Shown here one piece after another: positions 33,736 through 46,524 of a stretch of 64,000 bases of DNA (the stretch's first letter is position 1; each line of letters opens with the position of its first letter). The DNA lies in the NCBI RefSeq assembly GCF_003086295.3, contig NC_092053.1:84753671-84817670 (forward strand), written 5' to 3'. Origin of the DNA: Arachis hypogaea. Taxonomy: Eukaryota > Streptophyta > Magnoliopsida > Fabales > Fabaceae. The position numbers were made by a program, and so were the translations under genes. The notes under the pieces were generated by a model. The model did no database searches. It saw nothing but the letters and a program-made list of their open reading frames with translations, and was not told where the DNA came from.

Positions 33736-35722
33736 GATACAGTTTATTAAACTAAAGCAGAAAAACAGGTAAGCAAATTGTATTTGAGAAATATAAGCAT
33801 AGATGGGCAAAAGAGGAATAGAATAGCAATATAAGCATGAAGTGAGTTAGATAGATGTAGAATTTTGGATTGTATGCAATCTAAAGTCAAAGAATTTAAA
33901 TAAAAATCACAATCCAAGATCTATGATATGCGGAATGCTTGTTTATCAGGAACAATAATCATGCCTTGAAATGGGTTGAAAGTAGTTAGTTGAAAACTAA
34001 GAGAGAAGTTAGAAAGTTAATGCAGTTAAGAGTTAAAAAGTGAAGTTAAAGTTAGTAGCATGGTATTGTAATTCCTAGTGAACAAAAATTGCACAAAGTT
34101 GAAGAGAAAGTAACTCACATTCAAGCAGAGAATGCAGATTATGGATGATAAATCATGTAAATAAAAGAAGTGCAAAATGAATAAAATCATCAATAATGCG
34201 ATTTAACTAAGAAGGGAACCAGAAGGAGTAGGAATGCTAGCCCATTCATCCATGAATTGGCTTGGTTGAAACCAATTAATGGAGAGTTCAAAAGTACCAA
34301 TGCCAATTTATAAATGGGAGTTGAGTGAAATAGTTTACGGAAAAATCGGGCAGCATTCCGGCTAAAAAGTGGACGTTCACAGAAAATCAAATAGCCTAAT
34401 ACTGCAAGTAGCATTACTTTTAAGCAAGATTAGCAGCTGATATGAATCCTAGAACAGATAAGACCAAAAATAGCAAGTATAGGCAATAAGCAAGTTTAGC
34501 CAATCCAAAACAGCAATAAGTGATTTAGCTAATCTAAAACAGCAATAAGTGATTTAGCGAATCCAAAACAGTAGTAATTAGGTATATGTAATCAGCCTAG
34601 CTTTAGCAAATTCAGAAAGCAAGCAAGAATATAGGATATGGATGCAATGTATTCGGCTTACTGAATTAATGAGGATAAAGCAAATGGCAACAAGAATGCT
34701 AATGTATGTGCAGTTATATAGGCATTTGCAACACTCAATTAAGATCTGATGAAACAAAATAGTATCGAACAGGAATGGAACAGCAGTGAATAGCAACATC
34801 AACAGTACAACAATTTCAGAATTGCGAAACAGATAAAGCAAGCAGCAAGAATGGCACAATTATCATACTTAAATCCACTAAACACATCCTAGCGACCTAA
34901 CCACATAAAATCCACTATGAATATGCATCTCTAACTATCCTAATTTGAATAGAATTGAAAAATATGTAAACGAACTAACTGGAACGGGAAAGGAATCAGA
35001 GTGCAATGGAACCTGGTGTGCATAGTGAAAGAAATTGAACGAAGAGAGAGGGTAGTGGTGTGGTGGCACTGGAGGGCAGCACGGCAGCACTGGGATGCGG
35101 CACAGTGGCGCTGGGAGTCCACGGGGGTTTGGGTGGAGGCAGGGGGTAAAAGAGAGAGAAGAAGAGAAGGGAGGAAAGGGAGAAGGAGGGGTGAAGGGGG
35201 AACGGTGGCATTGGGGGTGGTGGTTGACGGTGGTCTGGGTGGTCGCGACAGGTCTGGGTTGGCGATGGGGCAAGGGGTAGTGGGGCCCGAGAGAGAGAAG
35301 GAGAAGGGGAAGAAGAGAAGAGGGAGGTGGGATGGTGGTGTCGCGGTGGTGTGGGCGACAGTCTGGGTGCGGCGGTGGTGGTGGGCTCGGCTGCGATTAA
35401 GGAAAAGGGAGGGAGGGAGATGGAGATGGAATATTGGGGAGGGGAAAAAGTGACGCGAGGTGGGTAGGGTTTCCGCGTCAGGAGGTTAGTGAATTCAAAT
35501 CCACGCGGAGGCATCGCTCACGCGAGAGCGTGGATGAGGCGAAAGTGCAACGACGCGAAGGCGTCATTAACGCGAACGTGTGAATGGGGGATAATGAAAA
35601 TGACGCGTACGCGTGGGACACGGTACGCGTTGACTAGAATTGTGCTAAAACGCACAATTCCACCGTCGTTTTGGTCCAACTCTCTGTTTCAATTTGGGCG
35701 ACAAAAATGTTCACACGACGCG
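33736..35722 (-). other. UTR of E upstream of ORF2
   Basis: No gene is supported. From 33736 to 34985 the DNA is A/T-rich with short AGCAATAAGTGATTTAGC-type direct repeats near 34510-34565. From 34990 to 35440 it is strongly purine-rich on the plus strand. From 35450 to 35722 it holds CGCG-dyad modules like those of A. The reading frames on both strands of the purine-rich part are low-complexity. Confidence 0.6.
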
Positions 35723-36005
35723 TGATGTGTGGAAAATGATCCAACACAAAACTCACCGGCATGTGTACCGGGTCGCATCAAGTAATAATAACTCACATGA
35801 GTGAGGTCGATCCCACAGGGATTGAAGGATTGAGCAATTTTAGTTTAGTGGTTGATCTAGTCAAGCGAATCAAGTATTGGTTAAGTGGTTTGTATTTGGC
35901 AGAAACTAAATTGCATAAATTGTAAAGGGAGAGGGAAGAATTGCAGTAAATTAAAGAACAAAGGAAGTAAAAGTGTTGAATATTAGAGTGCAAGTAAAAG
36001 TGTTT
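35723..36005 (-). repeat. J: LTR fragment of a B-related family
   Basis: It starts TGATGTGTGGAAAATGATCC and shares CACAGGGATTGA, GTGTACCG and GAGTGAGGTCGA with the U5 end of the B LTR. It stops abruptly inside ORF2 of G. No PBS or PPT adjoins it. Its sequence does not match the G LTR beyond short motifs. Confidence 0.6.
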
Positions 36006-36179
36006 GTATTTGTCTTCTTTCAGGTCGAATTTAACTTTCGGGATCACTGACCTTAGACCCATTATTTTGTAGTAATGGTCTGCATGTTCTTTTGTTAAGA
36101 ACCTCTCTTGATTTCAAAGTGGTTTTGGATTATTCTTTTTCTTCCCTCTTGAAGTAGTTTGTTTTCCCTTGGGGTCCAT
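36006..36179 (-). pseudogene. ORF2 of G, N-terminal fragment
   Basis: It begins MDPKGKQTTSRGKKKNNPKP, has a TGA after about 21 codons, then RFLTKEHADHYYKIMGLRSV and KVKFDL before truncation at J. It resembles the N-termini of plant retrotransposon ORF2 proteins. No splice-like CAG precedes this ATG. Confidence 0.6.
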
Positions 36180-36765
36180 GATCTTAGTGAGTCTTGGCTT
36201 GGTGATGACGGAAAAACACCAAACTTAGACGTTTGCTTGTCCTCAAGCAAAAGAAAGGAAAGGAGATGAATAGAAGGTGAGCCAAATTCGAATGGTGGAG
36301 GAGAGGGAGAGGCCGAGTTTGAATTTATAAGTAAGGGGGTGGGTTTGAAAAATTTGAAAAAGATATGATAGAAGATATGATTTGTAAAAGTTAAATATGA
36401 TATGAAAAATATGAAATTTTAAAATTGAAAAAGATATGATGGATTTGAAAAAGACAAATCTGAATTTTAAAAAGATAATAGGATAGTTTGAAAAGGTATG
36501 AGAAGAATTAAAAAGATAGGTGAGTTTTAAAGAAAAGATTTGAAAAGGAATTGAAGAAGATTTGAAAAAGATTTTTAGGATTAGAAAAAGTTATATATAC
36601 ATTTTTTTATTATTTATTTTTTATTTATTTTTATTTTTTATTTTTTATTTTTAAACTGAAATTGAAAGATGATAATTTGTAACATGTTTATGCAAGAAAT
36701 TATGGATGAAATCATGAAAATTTGAAAAAATTGAGTTGGAAACAAAACTTTCTATCCTCTACAAT
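36180..36765 (-). other. UTR of G upstream of ORF2
   Basis: A copy of AAGTTTGGTGTT lies at about 36215-36227, next to TTGAGGACAAGCAAACG. Runs of GATATGA and GAAAAAG and a T-rich stretch at 36600-36650 follow. No gene is seen. Confidence 0.5.
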
Positions 36766-37045
36766 CCTGGCGTTAAATGCCCAATTGTTGCTTGTTTTGG
36801 GTGTTTAACGCCCAGCTGATGCTGCCTTTGGGCGTTTAACGCCCAGCTGCTGCTTCTGGCTGGCGTTAAATGCCAGAAATCTTTTGTCACTGGGCGTTTT
36901 TCTAAATGCCTAGGATGCTGCAGTTCTGGCATTAAACGCCCAGAATGGTACCCATTCTGGCGTTTAATGCCCAGAGAGGTATCCTTTCTGGCGTTAAACG
37001 CCCAGTAGATGCTTCTTTTGGGCGTTTAACGCCCAAAATACCCCT
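36766..37045. repeat. Array of GGCGTTTAACGCC palindromes (G)
   Basis: About nine copies of TGGGCGTTTAACGCCCA and close variants lie roughly 30 bp apart. Further copies occur in the Gag-protease linker (41045-41120), in the G LTR (44075-44095) and in the H LTR (48958-49085). Confidence 0.8.
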
Positions 37046-37200
37046 TACTGGAATTTTTGTGCCAGTGAGCTCCTTTTCTCTGCTTTATGCTCTGATTCTT
37101 CTGTAACTCTATGAACTCCTGCAATTGTTAATTAATCTTAAAGATAATTTATATCAAACTCATATAATTATTATTTGCATAATAAATAAACATTGCTAAT

Positions 37201-37230
37201 GGCAGCGTTGCCTCCCAGCAAGCACTTCTT
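37201..37230 (-). other. Degraded counterpart of the post-pol hairpin (G)
   Basis: The sense strand has GCTGGGAGGCAACGCTGCC about 40 nt after the pol stop. The loop AGGCAA is kept, but the arms pair poorly. Confidence 0.4.
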
Positions 37231-37260
37231 TATTGTCTTTAGCTGGACCTTACTGAGCTT

Positions 37261-40200
37261 TTAATCTAGTCTCAGCTTTGAGCATTCTTGCTCAAAATGA
37301 CCTTCAAGATAATGCTTGATTCTCTGTCCATTAACAATGAACTTCTTATTAGAATCAATGTCTTGAAGCTCCACATAGCCATATGGTGACACACTTGTAA
37401 TCACATATGGTCCCCTCCACCGGGATTTTAGTTTCCCAGGGAATAATCTGAGCCTAGAGTTAAACAGCAGAACCTTTTGTCCTGGTTCAAATACTATGGG
37501 TGACAGTTTTTTATCATCCCACCTTTTTTGTTTTCTCCTTGTAAATTTTTGCATTCTCGAGAACATTGAGTCTGAATTCTTCTAGCTCATTTAACTGGAG
37601 TAATCTCTTCTCTCCAGCTAACTTAGCATCCAAGTTTAGGAATCTGGTTGCCCAGTAGGCCTTATGTTCCAGTTCCACGGGCAGATGACAGGCCTTCCCA
37701 TACACAAGCTGGTATGGAAAGGTTCCTATAGGAGTCTTGAATGCTGTTCTGTATGCCCACAGAGCATCATCCAAGCTTTTTGCCCAATCCCTTCTACGGG
37801 TAATTACAGTCCGTTCCAGGATTCTTTTTTGTTCTCTATTAGAGACTTCAGCTTGCCCATTTGTCTGTGGATGATATGGAGTTGCTACTTTGTGGTTAAT
37901 TCCATATCGTACCATAGCAGAGTAAAGCTGTTTATTGCAGAAGTGAGTGCCCCCATCACTGATTAGTGCTCTAGGGACACCAAACCTGCTGAAGATATGT
38001 TTCTGGAGGAACTTCAGCACTTTCTTGGTATCATTAGTGGGTGTTGCAATTGCCTCTACCCATTTAGATACATAGTCTACTGCCACCAGAATATATGTGT
38101 TTGTGTATGATGGTGGAAAAGGCCCCATGAAGTCAATACCCCATACATCAAACAACTCAATCTCCAAGATCCCTTGTTGAGTCATGGCGTAACCATGAGG
38201 CAGATTACCAGCTCTCTGGCAACTGTCACAGTTACGTACGAACTCTCGGGAGTCTCTATAGAGAGTAGGCCAGTAGAAGCCACACTAGAGGACCTTGGTG
38301 GCTGTTCGCTCACCTCTGAAATGGCCTCCATATTGTGACCCATGGCAATGCCATAAGATATTATGTGCCTCTTCTTTGGGCACACAATCTACAGATTATT
38401 CCGTCTGCACATCTCTTAAAGAGATATGGTTCATCCCATAGGTAGTACTTTATATCAGAAATGAATTTCTTTATTTGCTGCCTGCTGTACTCTTTGGGTA
38501 TGAATCTTACATCTTTATAGTTTGCAATATCTGCAAACCAAGGTGTCTCCTGAATGGCAAATAATTGCTCATCCGGAAAGGTTTTAGAGATCTCAATAAA
38601 AAGGGGGGACGCCCCTTCTACTGGTTCTATCTGGGACAGATGATCTGCCACTTGGTTCTCTGTCCCTTTTCTGTCTCTTATTTCTATATCAAACTCTTGT
38701 AGAAGCAACACCCATCTTATGAGCCTGGGTTTTGAATCCTACTTTGTAAGTAGATATTTAAGAGCAGCATGGTCAGTGTACACAATCACTTTTGATCCTA
38801 CTAAGTATGATCGAAACTTGTCAATGGCATAAACCACTGCAAGCAATTCTTTTTCTGTGGATGTGTAATTTTTCTGGGCATCATTTAAAACACGGCTAGC
38901 ATAATAAATGACATACAGAAGCTTGTTATGCCTCTGTCCCAATACTGCACCAATGACATGGTCACTGGCATCACACATTAGTTCGAATGGTAATGTCCAG
39001 TCTGGTGCAGATATAAGTGGTGCTGTGACCAGCTTCGCTTTCAGAGTTTCAAACGCCTGCAGACACTCTATGTCAAACACAAATAGCATGTCAGCAGCTA
39101 GCAGATTGCTCAGAGGTTTTGTAATTTTTCAAAAATCCTTTATAAACCTCCTATAGAATCCTGCATGCCCTAGAAAGCTTCTGATTGCCTTAACATTGGC
39201 AGGTGGTGGTAATTTTTCAATTACTTCCACTTTAGCTTGATCCACCTCTATTCCCTTGTTTGAAATTTTATGCCCAAGGACAATTCCTTCAGTCACCATA
39301 AAGTGACATTTTTCCCAGTTTAAAACTAGGTTGGTCTCTTGGCATCTTTTTAGAACAAGTGCTAAATGGTCAAGGCAGGAGCTGAATGAGTCTCCAAACA
39401 CTGAAAAGTCATCCATGAAGACTTCCAGAAATTTTTCTACCATATCAGAGAAGATAGAGAGCATGCACCTCTGAAAGGTTGCAGGTGCATTACACAGACC
39501 AAAAGGCATCCTTTTGTAGGCAAACACTCTAGAAGGACATGTGAATGCTGTTTTCCCTTAGTCTTGAGGATCTACTGCAATTTGGTTGTAACCTGAATAG
39601 CCATCCAAAAAGCAGTAGTATTCATGACCTGCCAGTCTTTCTAGCATCTGATCTATGAATGGTAAAGGAAAGTGATCCTTCCTAGTTGCTGTATGGAGCC
39701 TTCTGTAATCAATACACATACGCCACCCTGTAACTGTTCTTGTAGGAACCAATTCATTCTTTTTGTTATGAACCACTGTCATGCCTCTCTTCTTGGGGAC
39801 AACTTGGAAAGGGCTCACCCAGGGGCTATCATAAATAGGATGAATAATCACAGCCTCCAGTAATTTGGTGACCTCTTTCTGCACCACCTCCTTCATGGCT
39901 GGATCTTGTGCATGCATCTTGCTAGGCTGATGCCCTTGAGATCACTTATGGACTACCCAAGAGCTACCTTGTGTGTCCTTAGCACTTGAAGTAGTGCTTT
40001 CTCTTCCTGTGGATTCAAAGCAGTGCTTATGATCACCAGAAAAGTGTCACCTTCTCCCAGAAATGCATATTTCAGGGATGGTGGTATTGGTTTGAGCTTG
40101 GGTTTAGGAGGTTTCTCCTCTTCCTAAGGAATTTTCAGAGGCTCTTTTATTTCCTCTGATTCCTCCTGATCAGGCTGAACATCTTTAAAAATGTCCTCTA

Positions 40201-42153
40201 GCTCTGATTCAAGACTCTCAGTCATATTGACCTCTTCCACCAGGGAGTCAATAATATCAACGCTCAGGCAGCCTTCTGATGTGTTTGGATGCTGAATAGC
40301 TTTGACAACATTCAACTTAAACTCATCCTTATTGACTCTCAGGGTTATCTCCCCTTTTTGGACGTCAATAAGGGTTCGTCCAGTTGCTAGGAATGGTCTT
40401 CCTAGAAAGAGAGTTGCACTCTTGTGCTCCTCCATTTCCAGCACTATAAAGTCAGTAGGGAAGGCAAATGGCTCAACCTTGACAATCATGTCCTCAATTA
40501 TGCCTGATCGGTATTTAATGGAGCCATCAGCAAGTTGAAGACAGATCTGGGTTGGTTTGACATCTTCAGTCAAGCCAAGCTTTCTGATAGTGGATGCAGG
40601 GATTAGGTTGATACTTGCCCCAAGATCACATAGAGCTGTCTTGGTACAAGCACCCTCTAATGTGCATGGTATCATAAAGCTTCCGGGATCCTTAAGCTTT
40701 TCTGGTAAGCTTGTTAGGATGACTGCACTGCATTCTTCAGTGAGAAAAACTTTTTCTGTTTTTCTCCAATACTTCTTATGACTTAAGATCTCTTTCATGA
40801 ACTTAGCATAAGAAGGTATTTGCTCAAGTGGCTCTGCAAACGAAATATTTATTTCAAGAGTCCTGAGATAGTCTGCAAAGCGGGCAAATTGTTTATCCTG
40901 TTCTTCTTGGCGGAGTTTGTGAGGATAAGGCATTTTGGCTTTATATTCTTCAACCTTAGTTGCTGCAGGTTTATTTCCTATAGAGGCAGGTTGAGAAGCC
41001 TTTTTGAAGGAGTTATTATCAGCACTTGCAGGTGTCTGATCCCTCACTGGTGTTTGAACGCCAGAACTGGACATGGATTTGGCGTTTAACGCCAATTTTT
41101 CACCCTTTTCTGGCGTTTGAACGCAAAACTTGTTCCTCTCTGGGCTCTTACTGTCCCTAGAGGGATTTTGGGTAGCAGGTTGCTCATCCTCTATCAGCTA
41201 TTCTTTTCTTGGCTTTCTGTTGCTTTGAGTTGAGGTATTTAACATTTTTCCACTTCTTAATTGAACTGCTTAGCACTCCTCTATTATCTGTTTTGATAAC
41301 TCCTATTTTGTCTGATTAAATTGTGATTCCATATCCTTGTTAGCAATTTTGGTTTCTTATAGCATCTCCTTAAATTCTGCTATCTGCCTTGTTATAGAAG
41401 ATAGTTACTGATTGAGTTCAGCAACTTGTTCCTGAGGACTAAAGTCAGTTGATACTGCCTTAGCTTCTTCTTTCATGGAGGACTCATTACTTATGTACAG
41501 ATGCTGATTTCTAGCAACTATATCAATAAGCTCTTGAGCCTCTTCAATAGTCTTTCTCATGTGTATAGATCCACCAGCTGAGTGGTCTAGAGATATCTGA
41601 GCTTTTTCTGTAAGCCCATAGTAGAAGATGTCTAATTGCACCCACTCTGAAAATATTTCAGAGGGGAATTTCCTTAGCATCCCTCTATACCTCTCCCAGG
41701 CGTTATAAAGGGATTCATCATCCTCTTGTTTAAAGCCTTGGATGTCCAGCCTTAGTTGTGTCATCCTTTTTGGAGGAAAATATTGATTCAGGAATTTGTT
41801 TGATAACTGTTTCCATGTTCTTATGCTTGCTGTGGATTTGTTATTTAACCACCTCTTAGCTTGATCTTTTACAGCAAACAGAAATAGTAACAACCTGTAT
41901 ACATCCTGATCTACCTTCTTGTCATGAACTGTGTCAGCAATTTGCAAGAACTGTGCCAGAAACTCAGTAGGTTCTTCCTGTGGAAGACCGAAATACTGGC
42001 AATTTCGCTACACCATGACAATGAGCTGAGGATTTAGCTCAAAACTGCTTCTTTGATGGGAGGTATACAGATGCTACTCCCATATGCAGCAGTAATGGGG
42101 TTAGCATATGACCCCAGAGTCCTTCTGGACTGTTCATTTCCATTTAGGTCCAT
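37261..42153 (-). pseudogene. gag-pol of G (broken)
   Basis: The start MDLNGNEQSRRT is at 42153. The Gag capsid-like domain contains YRLLLFLFAVKDQAKRWLNN, NKFLNQYFPPKRM and ESLYNAWERYRGML; I found no zinc knuckle. The protease has ALCDLGASINLIPAS and FLGRPFLATGRTLID. RT has RMCIDYRRLHTATRKDHFPL, FLDGYSGYNQI, MPFGLCNAPATFQRCM and FMDD. RNase H has CDASDHVIGAVLGQ. Integrase has [20 protein letters not shown] and [11 protein letters not shown], then RWRGPYVITSVSPYGYVEL and the end GHFEQECSKLRLD. At least eight in-frame stops are present (for example 41405-41407, 40124-40126, 39558-39560, 38739-38741). Frame changes occur near 39920, 38365 and 37560. Confidence 0.88.
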
Positions 42154-42927
42154 GATGGATAAAATGGAATTGATATGAATTGGAAACAAAATATATTTTT
42201 ATTTTTATTTTATTTAAGTAGAAACAAACTGAATCATTAAGAATAAATAAAAATAATAAGATAAAATAAAATAATTAGAAATTAAAATGTAAATTTCGAA
42301 AACTAAGAGAAAAATAAATTTGAGAACGAAAATAATTACATAATTAAGAAGATTTGAAAAACTTTGGATATGATTTTTGAAAAAGTTTTTGAATTTTGAA
42401 ATTTCAAAACTAAGATAAGATAGAATAGAAAGTTTTAAAATAAAAATCTGAATTTTTAAAGAAAAATTCGAAAATTAATTAAAATAAAGAGAAAAACAGT
42501 AAAAAATGACACCAAACATAAATTTTTAGATCAAAACAAAGGAAACAAACAGGAAAACTTTGAATATCACGATGAATGCTAAGAACAACTTTCGAAAAAT
42601 TTTTAAGAAAACAGAAACACAAAGGACACCAAACTGAAAAAAATTTATATTCTGAGCACTAATAATTCGAAAAAAAATTGAAAGAAAAATAAAATCATGC
42701 AATTGACACCAAACGTAAAATATGAAACTAAACTCAAACAGAAAAACTCAATTATTAGTTTATAAAAATTTTCGAAAAAAAATTTAAAAAGAAAATAAGG
42801 ATTTAAAAAAAAAGTTTCAACCAAAAACAATAATAGAAGACGCAATTTTAGTGACTCTAAACAAAAAAGATAAATTTTTCCTAATCTAAGCAACAAATTA
42901 AACCGTCAGTTGTCCAAACTCGAACAA
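42154..42927 (-). other. Leader of G, A/U-rich
   Basis: It has no gene. On the sense strand it contains repeated TTTGGTGTC motifs (near 42508, 42624 and 42706) and TTTCAAAATTC-type stretches. The leader of L (51849-52443) has the same features. Confidence 0.55.
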
Positions 42928-42945
42928 TCCCCGGCAACGGCGCCA
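42928..42945 (-). other. PBS of G, tRNA-Asp type
   Basis: TGGCGCCGTTGCCGGGGA in sense, a perfect match, 6 nt from the LTR. Confidence 0.85.
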
Positions 42946-42951
42946 AAAACT

Positions 42952-44470
42952 TGGTGCACGAATTGTAAATCACACTTTTCACAACTCGTACCACTAACCA
43001 GCAAGTGCACTGGGTCGTCCAAGTAATACCTTACGTGAGTAAGGGTCGATCCCACGGAGATTGTCGGCTTGAAGCAAGCTATGGTTATTTTGTAATTCTT
43101 AGTTAGGAAATTAATAATAAAAATGGTTGGGTTTATGAAAAGTAATTAACATAAAATAAATAATACTTGTTATGCAGTAATGGAGAACAGATTGAGGTTT
43201 TGGAGATGCTCTGTCTTCTGAATCTCTGCTTTTCTACTGTCTTCTACTTCACGCACGCAGGTCTCCTTCCATGGCAAGCTGTATGTTGGTGGATCACCGT
43301 TGTCAATGGCTACCATCCATCCTCTCAGTGAAAATGGTCCAAATGCGTTGTCACCGCACGGCTAATCATTTGTCGGTTCTCACTCATGTTGGAATAGAAT
43401 CCGTTAATTCTTTTGCGTCTGTCACTACGCCCAACACTCGCGAGTTTGAAGCTCGTCACAGTCATCCCTTTCCAGATCCTACTTAGAATACCACAGACAA
43501 GGTTTATACTTTCTGGATCTCAAGAATGGTCGCCAATAATTCTAGCCTATACCACGAAGACTCTGATCATGAACCAGGAGGCTGAGAGATACACACTCAA
43601 GCTAGTGCAGATAGAATGGAGGTGGTTGTCAGGCACGCGTTCCTAGGTGAGAATGATGATGAGTGTCACGGATCATCATATTCATCAGGGTGAAGTGCGA
43701 GTGAATATCTTAGAATAGAAACAAGCGTGATTGAATGAAAAATAATAGTAATTGCATTAATTCATCAAAACACAGCAGAGCTCCTCACCCCCAACCATGG
43801 GGTTTAGAGACTCATGCCGTTAGAAATACAATATAAAGTGTAAAAATGTTATGAGGTACATAGTAAGTATCTAAAAGTAATTTTTATACTAAACTAGTGA
43901 CCTAGGGTAACAGAAAAAGAGTAACTAAGTTCAGATAGTACAGAAATCAACTTTCGGGGCCCACTTGGTGTGTGCTTGGGCTGAGCATTGAGCTTTACAC
44001 ATGTAGAGGCTTCTCTTGGAGTTAAACACCAGGTCGCAGCCTGTTTGTGGTGTTTAACTTCAGAATAGGGCAGGAAGTAGGCGTTTAAACGCCAGTTTGC
44101 GTAATCAAAACTCGAGCAAAGTATGGACTATTATATATTGCTGGAAAGCCCTGGATGTCGAATTTCTAACTCAATTGAGAGCGCGCCAATTGGGATTCTG
44201 CAGCTCCAGAAAATCCATTTTGAGTGCAGGGAGGTCAGAATCCAACAGCATCTGCAGTCCTTTTTTAGCCTCTGAATCAGATTTTTGCTCAGGTCCCTCA
44301 ATTTCAGCCAGAAAATACCTGAAATTACAGAAAAGCACGCAAACTCGTAGTAAAGTCTAGAAATGTGATTTTTGCATAAAAACTAATAAAAATATACTAA
44401 AAATTAGCTAAATCCTGCTAAAAACTATATGAAAATACCCCCAAAAAGCGTATAAAATATCCGCTACCCA
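42952..44470 (-). repeat. 5' LTR of G (FIDEL-like)
   Basis: It starts TGGTGCACGAATTG and ends GCGTATAAAATATCCGCTAC on the plus strand. It matches H in many stretches, for example CAAGTGCACTGGGTCGTCC and AGTATGGACTATTATATATT. Its terminal CA region differs from the intact H end CCGCTCATCA. Confidence 0.82.
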
Positions 44471-44802
44471 CGCCCACGCGTGGTGTGTGTAAGTGAAAAT
44501 GACGTGTACCCGTTGTTGACGCGTACGCATGGTCCAAATTGTGCCTAACACATACCAGCCGCACGATTCCAGCCCAACTTTCTGGGCGTTGGATGGCGAC
44601 GTCGATTTGGAGTCGGCGCCCATGCATGGCCCATGCACCCGCGTGGTATGGCATTTTTTTTTGAATATGCAGAATGCAAAATGCGTATGCTGATGCGGAT
44701 GTTATGAATGATACTAGGGAAAATAAAATAAAATAAAATAAAATGAAACTAAAAACAAACAAAACAAAATAAATCAAAATTAAAAAGGGACGATCATACC
44801 AC
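44471..44802 (-). other. UTR of E, right of the G insertion
   Basis: It holds ACGCG modules and an (AAAAT)n tract at about 44723-44745. It continues the CGCG region interrupted at 35722. No gene is present. Confidence 0.6.
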
Positions 44803-44820
44803 GGTGGGTTGTCTCCCACC
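44803..44820 (-). other. Stem-loop after ORF-X (E)
   Basis: GGTGGGAGACAACCCACC in sense, identical to A, L and M. It follows ORF-X rather than pol, so the hairpin survived the loss of pol. Confidence 0.7.
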
Positions 44821-44905
44821 TAGCACTTTTAGTTAAAGTCCTTAAGTTAGAAATTTGTTGAGCTCCCTATTATGGTGGCTTGTGCTTGAACTCATCCAGA
44901 AATCT

Positions 44906-46524
44906 CCACTAACGTTTGAAATTCCAATAGCCTTCGGGGTCCCAAACTAGGCACATAAAGCCTGCGAGCAAGTTAAAGCAGGAGTTCAGGTCCCAGGAGT
45001 GTTGATTATCAGAATGAATTCCAGGATCCCAAACCTTGCTTTTGTACCCATCTTCTTGTTGACCATCTTTGTTCCAGCCGGGTGATAAGTAATTTGAACT
45101 CTCACTGAGATACCCAATCATCTTCTGAGACCCATTAAATCGAGCTCCATACCAATCCTTGCACTTCTAATTGGAGCGTGGAATCGTAGTGAACCTTGGG
45201 TGCCAACTCCTATTACTAACCATCTCCCTCTTACTCTTAAAGCCACAAAGAGCTCTACGCTGGCCATCGGTTTCAAGCAAACCATATTCAAGTGAAAAGG
45301 TAAAGATAAAGGCTAAGGATTTTACCCACTTGAAGTTTGTATTGGGTGGTAATGGCCTTGGGAGAGGTGTTTTCAGTGGTATTTCAAGCTCCACTTGCTC
45401 GTACTCTTCTGTGAATAATTCCACTTCCTTACAAACCTCTTCAACTGCAACCACGTCTTGATTAAAGTCTTCGATTTCTTCCTCATCACTCAAGTCATAA
45501 GTTGGGGGTTGAGAAAAGTCTACCTCCACATCATCTTCATATTCACTTGGGGCAGATTCTTCAGTCTCAAAGAATTCAATTACGGATGCAAGTTCATCAC
45601 TAGGATAGCTTAGCTCACGATCATCATTACCTAGGAAACTTGCTTCTTGATCTGTTCCATCCATTTCTTTATAAGGTACATGCTTTGGGGGTTGTGCACT
45701 ATCCTTCTTAGCATCTATTGCAAATTTCTTGGCGGAATTCTCTACAATTCTTGATTCCCATGGAGGTTCAGCATCTCCTAAGTCTTGAACCGATTCTTCT
45801 TCCTTGATAATTTTAGCTTCCTCTACTTGTTCCAGTACAAAATCATGCTCCGTACTGTCAAGCAGAGTTTCTAGTATCTCCTTCATACTACGTTCTTCAT
45901 TAGATACTCCATATGAAGCCACGGGAGCTCCTTGAGTTCCTGAACATTGGGAAGCTAATTGATTTATCGCTTGTTCCAGTTGATGAAGGGTTGCATGAAA
46001 TTGATCTACTGTTTTCTTAAGGCGAGCCTGTGATTCTTGGGTCGATGGATATGGACATGGTGCATATGGAAGTGGTGGTTCTTGGGAGTAATTAGATTGG
46101 AATTAGGGTGGATAAAGGTTAGGGTCATATGGTGGTGAATGGTTGTAGGTGGCTTGTGAGTATGGTGGTTCGAAGCTATGTTGAGGAGGTAGTTCATTGG
46201 CATATGATGGGGCTTGTTGGTAACTACAAAGGGTCCACCATATCTATCATCTTGGTACGCACCTCGGAATGGCTTTTGACCATAGTAGTTTGGTGGAGGT
46301 GGTTTGTCACGAAGGGGTCCACCATAACTATTATCTTGGTATGCATCGTAGAATGGTCGTTCTCCATGGTATCTTGGAAGGTGTTGTTGCTGAAAGGGTT
46401 GATCAGATCCTCGTGGCTCCTTCCATCTGTAATTGTTTCGACCTTGATGTATGTTTCTATTATAGCTTCCATTCCTTTCAACAACATTAGAACCAAACTC
46501 AAAGTGACGGGGGTGAGAACTCAT
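44906..46524 (-). pseudogene. ORF-X of E (Gag-tail protein of a non-autonomous element)
   Basis: It begins MSSHPRHFEFGSNVVERNGS shortly after the PBS, where gag would start. It aligns throughout with the open ORF-X of L (52444-53898). A frameshift near 46240, further breaks between 46000 and 45925, and a TAA-type stop near 45168 disrupt it. Acidic segments follow (EEVCKEVELFTEEYEQVELE). The conserved C-terminal domain has GLLETDGQRRALCGFKSKRE, then SPGWNKDG and KVWDPGIHSD. There is no capsid domain, zinc knuckle or pol motif. The function is unknown. Confidence 0.7.

Larger units (their letters stand above)
35723..44470 (-). mobile_element. G: FIDEL-like Ty3/gypsy element with foreign 3' end (J)
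   Basis: The order in sense is 5' LTR (42952-44470), perfect tRNA-Asp PBS, long A/U-rich leader, gag, protease, RT, RNase H, integrase, palindrome-rich UTR, and the first ~58 codons of ORF2. It then joins LTR fragment J. It sits in the UTR of E between ORF-X and ORF2. The flanks ACGCG (35718-35722) and ACGCC (44470-44474) are nearly identical and may be a decayed TSD. The FIDEL comparison is from memory. Confidence 0.7.

Noticed and set aside
34935..35514. Long frames in the purine/pyrimidine-rich region of E on both strands
   Set aside because: The sequence is low-complexity (Pro/Ser or Gly/Arg-rich) and no frame is kept in the matching regions of A, L or M.
35793..36062. 89-codon frame spanning J and G
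   Set aside because: It joins the ORF2 N-terminus to LTR sequence across a junction and is not a gene.
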